Positions 57,828 through 64,000 of a stretch of DNA of 64,000 nucleotides are shown here, piece after piece (position 1 is the first letter of the stretch; each line of letters starts with the position of its first letter). The stretch comes from Kiritimatiellaeota bacterium B1221 (GTDB lineage Bacteria; Verrucomicrobiota; Kiritimatiellia; SS1-B-03-39; UBA6053), in NCBI GenBank assembly GCA_029269125.1, contig JARHXX010000001.1, positions 62,001 to 126,000 of the forward strand, read 5' to 3'. Position numbers and translations under genes: made by a program. The notes beneath the pieces were generated by a model. The model ran no database searches and was not told the origin of the DNA. It saw only the letters and a program-made list of their open reading frames with translations.

Positions 57828-58880
57828 ATGCCATTAACTTCCAAAGTGAACATCCGTGATGTCGCAAAAGCCTCCGGGTTTTCCGTCTACACCGTTTCCT
57901 CAGTACTGAATAACAAAGGGGACATCAGCCCGGAAACCAGCCGAAAGGTTCGTCAAGCCGCACAGAAACTCAACTACAACATCCTCGGAAACCTGGCCGC
58001 GGCGAGAAACATCACCACCCGCTCCATCGGCCTCGTTTTACCGAACAGCAATTGCTTTCAACATACTTTTTACAACCGGGCTATCGCAACCTTAACCGCA
58101 AAAGTATCCGCTCAAAATTTCAACTGCCGTTTTTTCACCGAAGAGGATCTTCAACGAAAAATTGATCCGAATCAGTCCGATGGGCTGCATGAGCTGGGCT
58201 GTGGTGGGGTTTTGGTGTTCTGCCCGCGACAGAATTACGAAACATATATCACCCAACTCATTGAACGCGGGGTGGTCGTCGCGTTGGTTCGCCGACAAAC
58301 CTCCCCCCAACCCGGGCTTCTGCAAGTTGTCGATAGTGATGCGGAAAACATGTTGAAATTAATCAATTATATACATGATCGACTGGGCAAACGAAGAATC
58401 ATCGTGGTGGGGAATAAAAGAATGAATCCACAAAGTCCCGGAGCGAGGAGCAACACTTTTTTAGATTTCACCAGTAAAGATATTCCCGATAAAGATCTGG
58501 TATACACCAAAACCCTTGACTGGACCGATCTAAAGAAGGTCGCGCAGTTTAAACAGTTTATTCAGGCAGGCCCCCCGCCCCATATTTATTGCATGACAGA
58601 TGACGTTGCCACCACCGTACTGTTTGGCCTGAACCATTCAGGGCTTTCCATTCCTCAAGACGTCACCGTGAGCGGGTATAACGATGATCCTGCTGCGGGC
58701 TATGCCATTCCGGGAATTACCACCATGCGAATTCCAGTGGAAGAAATGATCAACTGCGCTTGTCATTATCTTTTTGAAAACGCCCAGGCCACCGAACTTC
58801 CGCCGGCGGCCTTTCAGAAATTTGACCACAAACTCATTAAACGTGGCTCTACCGAAAACCTCGATGGAGTCCTTTCGTAA
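57828..58880 (+). CDS. LacI-family transcriptional regulator (second)
   Basis: 350 aa. The N-terminal HTH (VNIRDVAKASGFSVYTVSSV, residues 7-26) with the hinge KLNYNILGNLAAAR differs from the first LacI and shows no close relation. The sensor domain has IGLVLPNSNCFQHTFYNRAI, GGVLVFCPRQNYET, RRIIVVGNKRMNPQSPG and VTVSGYNDDPAAGYAIPGIT. No sugar gene is adjacent on the same strand: the next gene is a convergent hydrolase, so the target is probably elsewhere. The start follows a long AT-rich leader. Confidence 0.9.
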   Translation: MPLTSKVNIRDVAKASGFSVYTVSSVLNNKGDISPETSRKVRQAAQKLNYNILGNLAAARNITTRSIGLVLPNSNCFQHTFYNRAIATLTAKVSAQNFNCRFFTEEDLQRKIDPNQSDGLHELGCGGVLVFCPRQNYETYITQLIERGVVVALVRRQTSPQPGLLQVVDSDAENMLKLINYIHDRLGKRRIIVVGNKRMNPQSPGARSNTFLDFTSKDIPDKDLVYTKTLDWTDLKKVAQFKQFIQAGPPPHIYCMTDDVATTVLFGLNHSGLSIPQDVTVSGYNDDPAAGYAIPGITTMRIPVEEMINCACHYLFENAQATELPPAAFQKFDHKLIKRGSTENLDGVLS

Positions 58881-58903
58881 TCGGAACCGACGCATGGGTG
58901 CTT

Positions 58904-58950
58904 TGGCCCGGGCTCTCACGCCCTACTGAAAAAGTAATATCCCCGGGCCA
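58904..58950. repeat. Nine-base inverted repeat between convergent genes
   Basis: TGGCCCGGG (58904-58912) and CCCGGGCCA (58942-58950) are exact reverse complements with 29 bases between. It could end transcripts from both sides, but there is no T run. Confidence 0.4.
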
Positions 58951-58959
58951 GGGGTTTGT

Positions 58960-59928
58960 TTATTTCACCGACCACTCAATGGCATGCACAGTTCCTCTCA
59001 GCGCCTCCGAGACCAATGCATTACGGGCTTCTTCATTCAGCCTCGCTTCTCCACGCAGATATACATCCAAAAGTTGGGGAACAATGATTTTAAGTGCATG
59101 TGTAACATCCGCATCCGACTGAATATTTTTACGGGGCCCTCCGGCAGGATCAGAAAAACTAAAATGATGTGCGTCATGAAACCACAGGAAATGTTTATCC
59201 CCTTCCGGCATCAATCTGAAAAAATCGCCATGGGCATCACCTGATAAATCGCGGGTGCCGGATATTCCCACAAAAGGAACCGTCACTTTTGCAAAACTCT
59301 GCTCATTGAAAAAATTTCCATTCGCACTTTGCGGGCTTAACGCTATCCCCAATTGGATCCGTGGTTCCGAAAGGTCTTCATCCGTAGTGACCGGCAGAAC
59401 CCCACAACTGACCATGGCCGTATACGCGCCGTACGAATGACCGATAATCGCGATTCGTGAAAGGTCGATGCGGCCCTGAATCCTCTTATCCACGCGGTTT
59501 AATTTTTCCGCCAGATCAATCGCAAACCCGACATCCCTGACACGGTTCTCACGGACCGCTTTATCGTTTCCACAAGCTTTGAGAGCCTGTTTATAATTCA
59601 GTCCTTGGCTGCGCATGCGCCAGCGAATATTTCCCGTATTGCTGGTGACGTGTTCGAGACACATGACCACGTATCCTTGTTTTGCCATCTCGGCCGCGAG
59701 CGCATACATGCCGTGCCGACTTCCCGATGCGCCATGGGAAACCAACACCAAAGGTTGCGGCGCAGTTTGCCGGGGCAAATGAAATACTGCCGGAACATTT
59801 CTCTTTCGAGCCCCATCCATATTCCGGGGCAGGTCCACCACCACCGCTTGGGCGAAACCCATCCTGGGGATCATCAGAACCAGGATCCCTAAAATACCAA
59901 ACGCTCTACTCAGATATGTCCGCTTCAT
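58960..59928 (-). CDS. Exported alpha/beta hydrolase
   Basis: 322 aa from the ATG at 59928, with a signal peptide ([20 protein letters not shown], cleavage near FAQA). The nucleophile elbow is GHSYGAY (Ser165), [15 protein letters not shown] forms the oxyanion region, [10 protein letters not shown] may supply the acid and HDAHHFSF the histidine. The layout resembles platelet-activating-factor acetylhydrolase/dienelactone hydrolase-like exoesterases. The substrate is unknown. Its start lies 23 bases inside the 3' end of the upstream membrane-protein gene, so the two are coupled. Confidence 0.85.
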   Translation of the reverse strand: MKRTYLSRAFGILGILVLMIPRMGFAQAVVVDLPRNMDGARKRNVPAVFHLPRQTAPQPLVLVSHGASGSRHGMYALAAEMAKQGYVVMCLEHVTSNTGNIRWRMRSQGLNYKQALKACGNDKAVRENRVRDVGFAIDLAEKLNRVDKRIQGRIDLSRIAIIGHSYGAYTAMVSCGVLPVTTDEDLSEPRIQLGIALSPQSANGNFFNEQSFAKVTVPFVGISGTRDLSGDAHGDFFRLMPEGDKHFLWFHDAHHFSFSDPAGGPRKNIQSDADVTHALKIIVPQLLDVYLRGEARLNEEARNALVSEALRGTVHAIEWSVK

Positions 59929-60325
59929 GTCTGTCGACAGCGCTATCATATAAAGGTTGAGAGGTCAATCGGCGTAAAAGCCGGAACAATGAAATCAGCG
60001 ATGCCACCAGCATCGAAGAAATCAAAACCGCGGCAAAGAGTTTGGGCTTACCATGCATGACCGCCTGCCAAGTCACCGTTGACCGCCACAGAAAAGCGGC
60101 GCAAAGGATCAGTGTGGTGACTGTGGCCGCAATGTAAGGCGCATTGCGTTCACTCTTCAGCATCCAAATTCCCCAGGCCGCGCTAATGAAACCAAACCCG
60201 CCTCCGGACTTCAGTGCCGTCTTTGCCGCCAAGGGGTTGGATGCATAGCCCAACAAACCGCAAACAAACAAAAAGATGCCAAAACCGATAAACCAACGTC
60301 CTAAATCCCTGTTTTTATTTTTCAT
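59906..60325 (-). CDS. Small multi-pass membrane protein (possibly TMEM14-like)
   Basis: 139 aa from the ATG at 60325; a longer in-frame extension to 60409 is possible. Four hydrophobic helices: [54 protein letters not shown] and [20 protein letters not shown]. The Gly-rich second helix and general size recall the TMEM14/UPF0136 group, but I would not rely on this. It lies in a three-gene minus run between the EamA transporter and the exported hydrolase. Confidence 0.6.
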   Translation of the reverse strand: MKNKNRDLGRWFIGFGIFLFVCGLLGYASNPLAAKTALKSGGGFGFISAAWGIWMLKSERNAPYIAATVTTLILCAAFLWRSTVTWQAVMHGKPKLFAAVLISSMLVASLISLFRLLRRLTSQPLYDSAVDRHEADISE

Positions 60326-60419
60326 ACTCTCGGCATTAAGTTCGAATTCCGCTCCCGTCAAATCCCCTGGCCTCATTATTCTTTCATCCCATCGTATTTC
60401 AGAAAACATCGAGGCGGGT

Positions 60420-61322
60420 TTAACCCGAAAAAACGATCAGCACTACCCCCAGTAAAATACCCGAGAGCACCCATGCTTTTTTGCGTAAGTTGATCTCCTT
60501 AAACAAAACCGCACCGATAAAAAATGAAACCAGCACGCTACTGCGCCTCAACACCGACATGATCACAATCAGCGCATCCGGATCACTCACCCCGATAAAA
60601 TAAACCAGGTCGGCCATCACCAGGAACATTCCGATCAGCGGAATGGATCGGCGCCAGACAAAGGGAGTGGTGTTGTGGCGGTTCGGAAACCACAGCATCC
60701 CCGTGACCAACGAAAAAAACACACACAAATATAAAAAGTACCAGCCCAGAACCTGAAGAGGATCCATGCCCAAAGATTGTAACAACCATTTATCAAACAA
60801 GGAGCTGCAGGTGCTCACCAAGGTTGCGGCAAAAATAAGCCCCACCCACTTGCTGCGGTGAAAAGTGATCCCCTCCTCGCGCCCCAGCAGCGAAAACAGA
60901 AAATAACAGCCGAAAATGATTCCCATTCCCAGCCACTGCAAAGGTGCGGGCTGTTCGTGAAAAATCAGTACCGCTCCGGCCAAAGTCCAAACCGGTCCTG
61001 TTGCACGAATGGGAGAGACAATTGAGATAGGAAGGTGCTTCAATGCAAAATAGGCACAGATCCACGACGTGCCCACGATCAGGGCTTTGACCACCATCCA
61101 TCCGTGCCAGGCCAGGGTCATCGGCGCCACATACAGCCCCATACTTTGAAAAAGTTCCGGGGCGACCCGTGACCCCGCCAAAAATGGTGACATCAAACAA
61201 ACCGAAGTCAGGTTTGAAAAAAACAACACCGGCAACACGGCATTGCCGTTTAAGGCGTGCTTCTTACAGAGATCGTAGACCCCCAGAAACAGCATAGAAA
61301 TTAGACCCAGACCTATCCACAT
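60420..61322 (-). CDS. EamA/DMT-family transporter
   Basis: 300 aa with about ten hydrophobic helices in two halves. FFSNLTSVCLMSPFLAGSRV and WICAYFALKHLPISIVSPIR with the PIRATGPVWTLAGAVLIFHE block mark the first EamA repeat; VLRRSSVLVSFFIGAVLFKE repeats that block in the second half. These carriers export small metabolites such as amino acids. The gene follows a shortened RNA-binding gene on the same strand, with about ten bases between; the promoter is probably upstream of that pair. Confidence 0.88.
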   Translation of the reverse strand: MWIGLGLISMLFLGVYDLCKKHALNGNAVLPVLFFSNLTSVCLMSPFLAGSRVAPELFQSMGLYVAPMTLAWHGWMVVKALIVGTSWICAYFALKHLPISIVSPIRATGPVWTLAGAVLIFHEQPAPLQWLGMGIIFGCYFLFSLLGREEGITFHRSKWVGLIFAATLVSTCSSLFDKWLLQSLGMDPLQVLGWYFLYLCVFFSLVTGMLWFPNRHNTTPFVWRRSIPLIGMFLVMADLVYFIGVSDPDALIVIMSVLRRSSVLVSFFIGAVLFKEINLRKKAWVLSGILLGVVLIVFSG

Positions 61323-61333
61323 CGTTGATCGCC

Positions 61334-61792
61334 CTATTTTCTAACCAGCTCTATTCCCTGATCGGTTACGAGGATCTTTTTCTGCTTATACAGCCTTCCA
61401 ACGGCTTGCTTGAAGATTTTTTTGCTTACCTGAAATTCATCTTCAATCTCTTCAGGAGAACTTTTACTGTGGAAGTGGCTCCGCCCCCCCGAAGAACGCA
61501 GATGGGCCATGATTTTTTCAGACGTATCAAAAACATGCCGGTCCTGAGGCGGTTGCAAGGATACATCAATTTTCCCGTCTTCCCGGATCTGTTTTATATA
61601 TCCATCAAGTTTTTGGCCTTCCCGGTAATCTTTATAAACCTGATTGCCATACACCAACCCCGTGTACTCATCATTAATCGCAACCTTGATACCCAAATCG
61701 GTAAAGGCATAAACCTCCACATCCACTTTTTGCCATGCAGAAAAGACACCCGGTTCAACCCTTTCTAATAACGAAGTATAGTCATCTCTCAT
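61334..61792 (-). CDS. Shortened CvfB-like RNA-binding protein (one S1 domain and winged helix)
   Basis: 152 aa from the ATG at 61792; upstream in-frame extension is not protein-like. The S1 domain VDVEVYAFTDLGIKVAINDE, then YREGQKLDGYIKQIREDGKI with DVSLQPP, matches the last S1 domain of CvfB (S. aureus virulence regulator B), and the rest (SKKIFKQAVGRLYKQKKILV) is its winged helix. CvfB usually has three S1 domains and about 280 aa. Here the first two are missing. Likely binds RNA, but whether it is a functional short form or the tail of a broken gene is open. It lies directly before EamA. Confidence 0.7.
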   Translation of the reverse strand: MRDDYTSLLERVEPGVFSAWQKVDVEVYAFTDLGIKVAINDEYTGLVYGNQVYKDYREGQKLDGYIKQIREDGKIDVSLQPPQDRHVFDTSEKIMAHLRSSGGRSHFHSKSSPEEIEDEFQVSKKIFKQAVGRLYKQKKILVTDQGIELVRK

Positions 61793-61921
61793 GCGCGTAC
61801 CCTGATTTTTTGGTGAATGTAAGATCCAGAACCCGGCAAGGGGACGAATGCAGCCTCTCCCATTAAAGGAAATAAAGGAGAACGCAATGACAACTTCAAA
61901 TCGTATCAACCGACGTCAAAA

Positions 61922-62257
61922 TCAACCAAGGATGATTCCCATCAACCGTTTCCCCCAAAAAAGAATATCCAGCGAAGGTAAACAAGCGACCAAAAAACCG
62001 GGAATCCATAAGTACCAATTTTTACGAATGTACACGTCAGATAATGGAGGAAGTTGAAAGCGAAGCACCGCCCAGGTTACCAGAGGATACATGGCGACCG
62101 GAACCAACACCAATACCCCGATTTTCACACCGACCCATAAAGGTTCCAAAAAAGGTACCGAACGAAGAAACCGTAAAAGCCCAAAAAGGAGAATCCATAC
62201 CATTACCCCGCAAGCCATTCCTTTAAACGTATTGATTATCTTAGAGAGGTAAATCAT
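61922..62257 (-). CDS. Small hypothetical membrane protein
   Basis: 111 aa with about three hydrophobic helices: MACGVMVWILLFGLLRFL, WVGVKIGVLVLVPVAMYPLV, and a third around WIPGFLVACLPSLDILF. No family recognised. It sits upstream of the CvfB-like gene on the same strand. It is divergent from the Rieske gene, with 180 bases of promoter space between. Confidence 0.55.
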   Translation of the reverse strand: MIYLSKIINTFKGMACGVMVWILLFGLLRFLRSVPFLEPLWVGVKIGVLVLVPVAMYPLVTWAVLRFQLPPLSDVYIRKNWYLWIPGFLVACLPSLDILFWGKRLMGIILG

Positions 62258-62437
62258 GCCGTCCTCGTATGGCTATTTTTCAACCAGTCAACTGTTTGAA
62301 GATAAAAAGTAATCCACCCCATGAACATTCCGGTGACAGGGGATAGGTTTGCCCACTTCAACTTGACACGCCCTCCAATCCGTTTATATCTCACCTTTAT
62401 TATCCTTTATTGAAATCCCGCCTTCCGATTCGTTCGT

Positions 62438-62974
62438 ATGAGCAAAATTCCATCCATCCCCCCGCCTGATCAAACCCGTTTACCCTCCCTCGGGGATCGG
62501 AACAAAATGGATACGCAGACTCCCGATATGGATCGTCGGACTTTCCTCTGTTGGATTGCGGGAGGCGCGGTGACCGCGGGTACCTTACTGACTATGGGAA
62601 CAGGGGCTTTGCGCTTGTTAATTCCAAATGTGCATTACGGAGAATCTCCCCGCATATTTCTAGATCCGCCGGCAACCTACCCCATAGGTGTCACTTACCT
62701 GGAAAAGCACCGGGTCTACCTTGTACGCAATGGCAATCAAATACGCGCCCTCTCAGGGGTTTGCACCCATCTGGGTTGCTCGGTAAATCTGGATGAATCC
62801 GGAAGGGGGTTTCATTGCCCCTGTCATGGCAGTCGGTTTGATGACCGGGGAGAAGTCCTTCGCGGCCCCGCAGCACGTTCCCTGCCTTGGCTGCACCTCG
62901 AAAGGACTGTGGACGGACGGGTAGTGGTCGACCGCTCCCGCGAGGTCTCTGAATCCGAAGCCATACAGGTCTAG
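62438..62974 (+). CDS. Rieske iron-sulfur protein of a cytochrome bc-type complex
   Basis: 178 aa high-potential 2Fe-2S subunit that takes electrons from quinol. A twin-arginine segment (MDRRTFLCWIAGGAVTAG, from about residue 31) and membrane helix at 37-60 direct folded export via Tat. Cluster ligands: Cys109 and His111 in VCTHLGC, and Cys127 and His130 in CPCHGSRFD; Cys114 and Cys129 form the usual disulfide. The stop is two bases before the cytochrome b start, so the two subunits are made from one message. A start 23 or 30 codons on is possible. Confidence 0.95.
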   Translation: MSKIPSIPPPDQTRLPSLGDRNKMDTQTPDMDRRTFLCWIAGGAVTAGTLLTMGTGALRLLIPNVHYGESPRIFLDPPATYPIGVTYLEKHRVYLVRNGNQIRALSGVCTHLGCSVNLDESGRGFHCPCHGSRFDDRGEVLRGPAARSLPWLHLERTVDGRVVVDRSREVSESEAIQV

Positions 62975-62975
62975 G

Positions 62976-64000
62976 ATGCCCTCACCTTGGAAAAAATTTG
63001 TTCACTCCGTTTTTCCCCTCGGCTGGCCCCGTAGTCATCGGGAACGTTTACAGGCGGTACGTGGAAACTTGTGGCTCCATGTTTTTCCCGCGCGCGTCCG
63101 GACCGGAAGCCTGCACCCAAAAGCGACGCTGGGTCTCGGCCTGATTACCTTTAATCTGTTTGTAATTCTTTGCCTGAGCGGCGTATGGCTGATGATGGTG
63201 TACACCCCTTCCACCGCGTTGGCCTATCGCGACATGAACGACCTCGCCCATGTGGTTTCCGGGGGACGTTTCTTACGCAATGTGCACCGCTGGGCCGCCC
63301 ACCTGATGGTACTGTTTTGCATTCTCCATTTGATCCGGGTATTCTGCACCGGGGCATATAAAAGACCGAGAGAATTCAACTGGGTTTTGGGTGTCCTCCT
63401 CTTTGGCCTGACTTTAGCTCTTTCCTTTACCGGTTATTTGCTGCCGTGGGATCAACTGAGCTTTTGGGCCATCACCGTGAGCGCGAATATTCTGGACTAT
63501 GTCCCTGTACTGGGCCCCCCCATGCGTCGACTCCTCCTGGGCGGCGAAGAAGTCGGTCAGGCCGCCCTGCTTCGCTTTTACGTTTTACATGTATTCGCCT
63601 TGCCAACCGTGGCTTTTCTTTTGATCGCGGTCCATGTGTGGCGGGTTCGTAAAGATGGCGGTCTCGCCTGCTCGGATCCGGAATTGCGGGGGAAAGAGGA
63701 TCCCAATGCAAATACCTATGTGCTCACTTGGCCGCATTTACTTTTGCGACTGATGCTGGTGATGCAGGCCACCTTGATTCTGGTATTCATCTGTGCCCTT
63801 CTCTGGGACGCCCCCCTCCTGAAAATTGCGAACCCTGCCCATCCCCCCAATCCATCCAAAGCTCCTTGGTATTTCCTCGGACTACAGGAAATGGTCTCCT
63901 ACAGCGCTTTCTGGGGAGGATTCTTCATTCCGACTGTATTCGCAGTGCTGCTCCTCCTTCTACCCTACGTCGACAGCAACCCCAAAGGCGCCGGATACTG
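62976..64000 (+). CDS. Cytochrome b/b6-type subunit (C-terminus beyond window)
   Basis: Membrane subunit that carries quinol oxidation and two hemes. 341 codons are visible and the frame runs off the edge. Heme ligands are His104 and His118 in NVHRWAAHLMVLFCILH, and His205 and His220 in LRFYVLHVFALPTVAFLLIA and VHVWR. The 14-residue gaps on both helices are of cytochrome b6 type. The normally strict PEWY motif at the quinol site reads APWY (residues 296-299, KAPWYFLGLQEM). It begins two bases after the Rieske stop. Probably part of a menaquinol:cytochrome c reductase; further subunits lie outside. Confidence 0.93.
   Translation, partial: MPSPWKKFVHSVFPLGWPRSHRERLQAVRGNLWLHVFPARVRTGSLHPKATLGLGLITFNLFVILCLSGVWLMMVYTPSTALAYRDMNDLAHVVSGGRFLRNVHRWAAHLMVLFCILHLIRVFCTGAYKRPREFNWVLGVLLFGLTLALSFTGYLLPWDQLSFWAITVSANILDYVPVLGPPMRRLLLGGEEVGQAALLRFYVLHVFALPTVAFLLIAVHVWRVRKDGGLACSDPELRGKEDPNANTYVLTWPHLLLRLMLVMQATLILVFICALLWDAPLLKIANPAHPPNPSKAPWYFLGLQEMVSYSAFWGGFFIPTVFAVLLLLLPYVDSNPKGAGY

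Noticed and set aside
33701-58880. Idea that the two LacI genes control the same locus
   Set aside because: Their HTH regions differ and the motif found at the first gene is absent from the leader of the second.

Overview
The window reads as a chromosomal segment of a Gram-negative bacterium of the PVC group, most likely Verrucomicrobiota (Opitutae/Puniceicoccales-like). That is inference from gene content: a PEP-CTERM sorted protein, a prepilin-like protein with an H-X9-DG tail inside a carbohydrate operon, a DUF4838 (GH67-like) exo-protein, LacI-controlled sugar genes, Thr/Pro-rich spacers in membrane proteins, and a Rieske/cytochrome b pair whose PEWY position reads APWY. Many genes overlap by 1-4 bases and Shine-Dalgarno signals are often weak. 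I saw no rRNA, tRNA, CRISPR array, insertion sequence or phage gene.

Layout. 1-7.5 kb (minus): a TetR repressor followed by an outer-membrane factor, a membrane-fusion protein, an RND pump and a MATE pump (cut by the window edge), almost all with overlapping stop/start codons; a promoter and a 12-bp palindrome lie before tetR. 7.7-16.2 kb: FAD monooxygenase with a zinc-finger-like N-terminus, Nudix hydrolase plus secretin-N-like protein, a TPR membrane protein, ptsP, a frameshifted glycosidase-like beta-propeller gene and an FHA/TPR membrane protein. 16.3-22.8 kb (plus): glycyl-tRNA synthetase, a zinc-ribbon membrane protein, an apparently phosphotransfer-dead hybrid kinase, a thioesterase and ligA in one run. 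22.9-28.2 kb (minus): GNAT, metH, alpha-carbonic anhydrase and a small unknown protein. 28.3-30.7 kb: a large secreted triple-repeat protein.

30.9-44.6 kb (plus) is the most distinctive block, apparently a sugar-utilisation locus. It has a GH31 glycosidase; a LacI regulator coupled to a TIM-barrel sugar isomerase; a PEP-CTERM protein; and a six-gene run of DUF4838 protein, pseudopilin, HAD hydrolase, DraG-fold hydrolase with an extra beta domain, sodium:solute symporter and a 64-aa membrane protein. A 17-bp motif (16/17 identical) occurs at the lacI start codon and before the PEP-CTERM gene, so this LacI protein probably controls both units. The simplest reading is capture and trimming of a surface or external glycan, uptake by the symporter, and intracellular processing by the isomerase, HAD and DraG-fold enzymes. 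The substrate cannot be read from sequence.

44.7-64 kb: a two-gene MoxR unit, a mercuric-reductase-like flavoenzyme, an eroded alcohol dehydrogenase, marC-like gene, glgB, a compact dTDP-rhamnose cassette (rfbB, a bifunctional epimerase/reductase-like gene, rfbA), nrdR plus an unknown partner, a glycosyltransferase, a second LacI regulator, an alpha/beta hydrolase, membrane proteins, a shortened CvfB-like RNA-binding protein, and the Rieske and cytochrome b genes, the last cut by the window edge.
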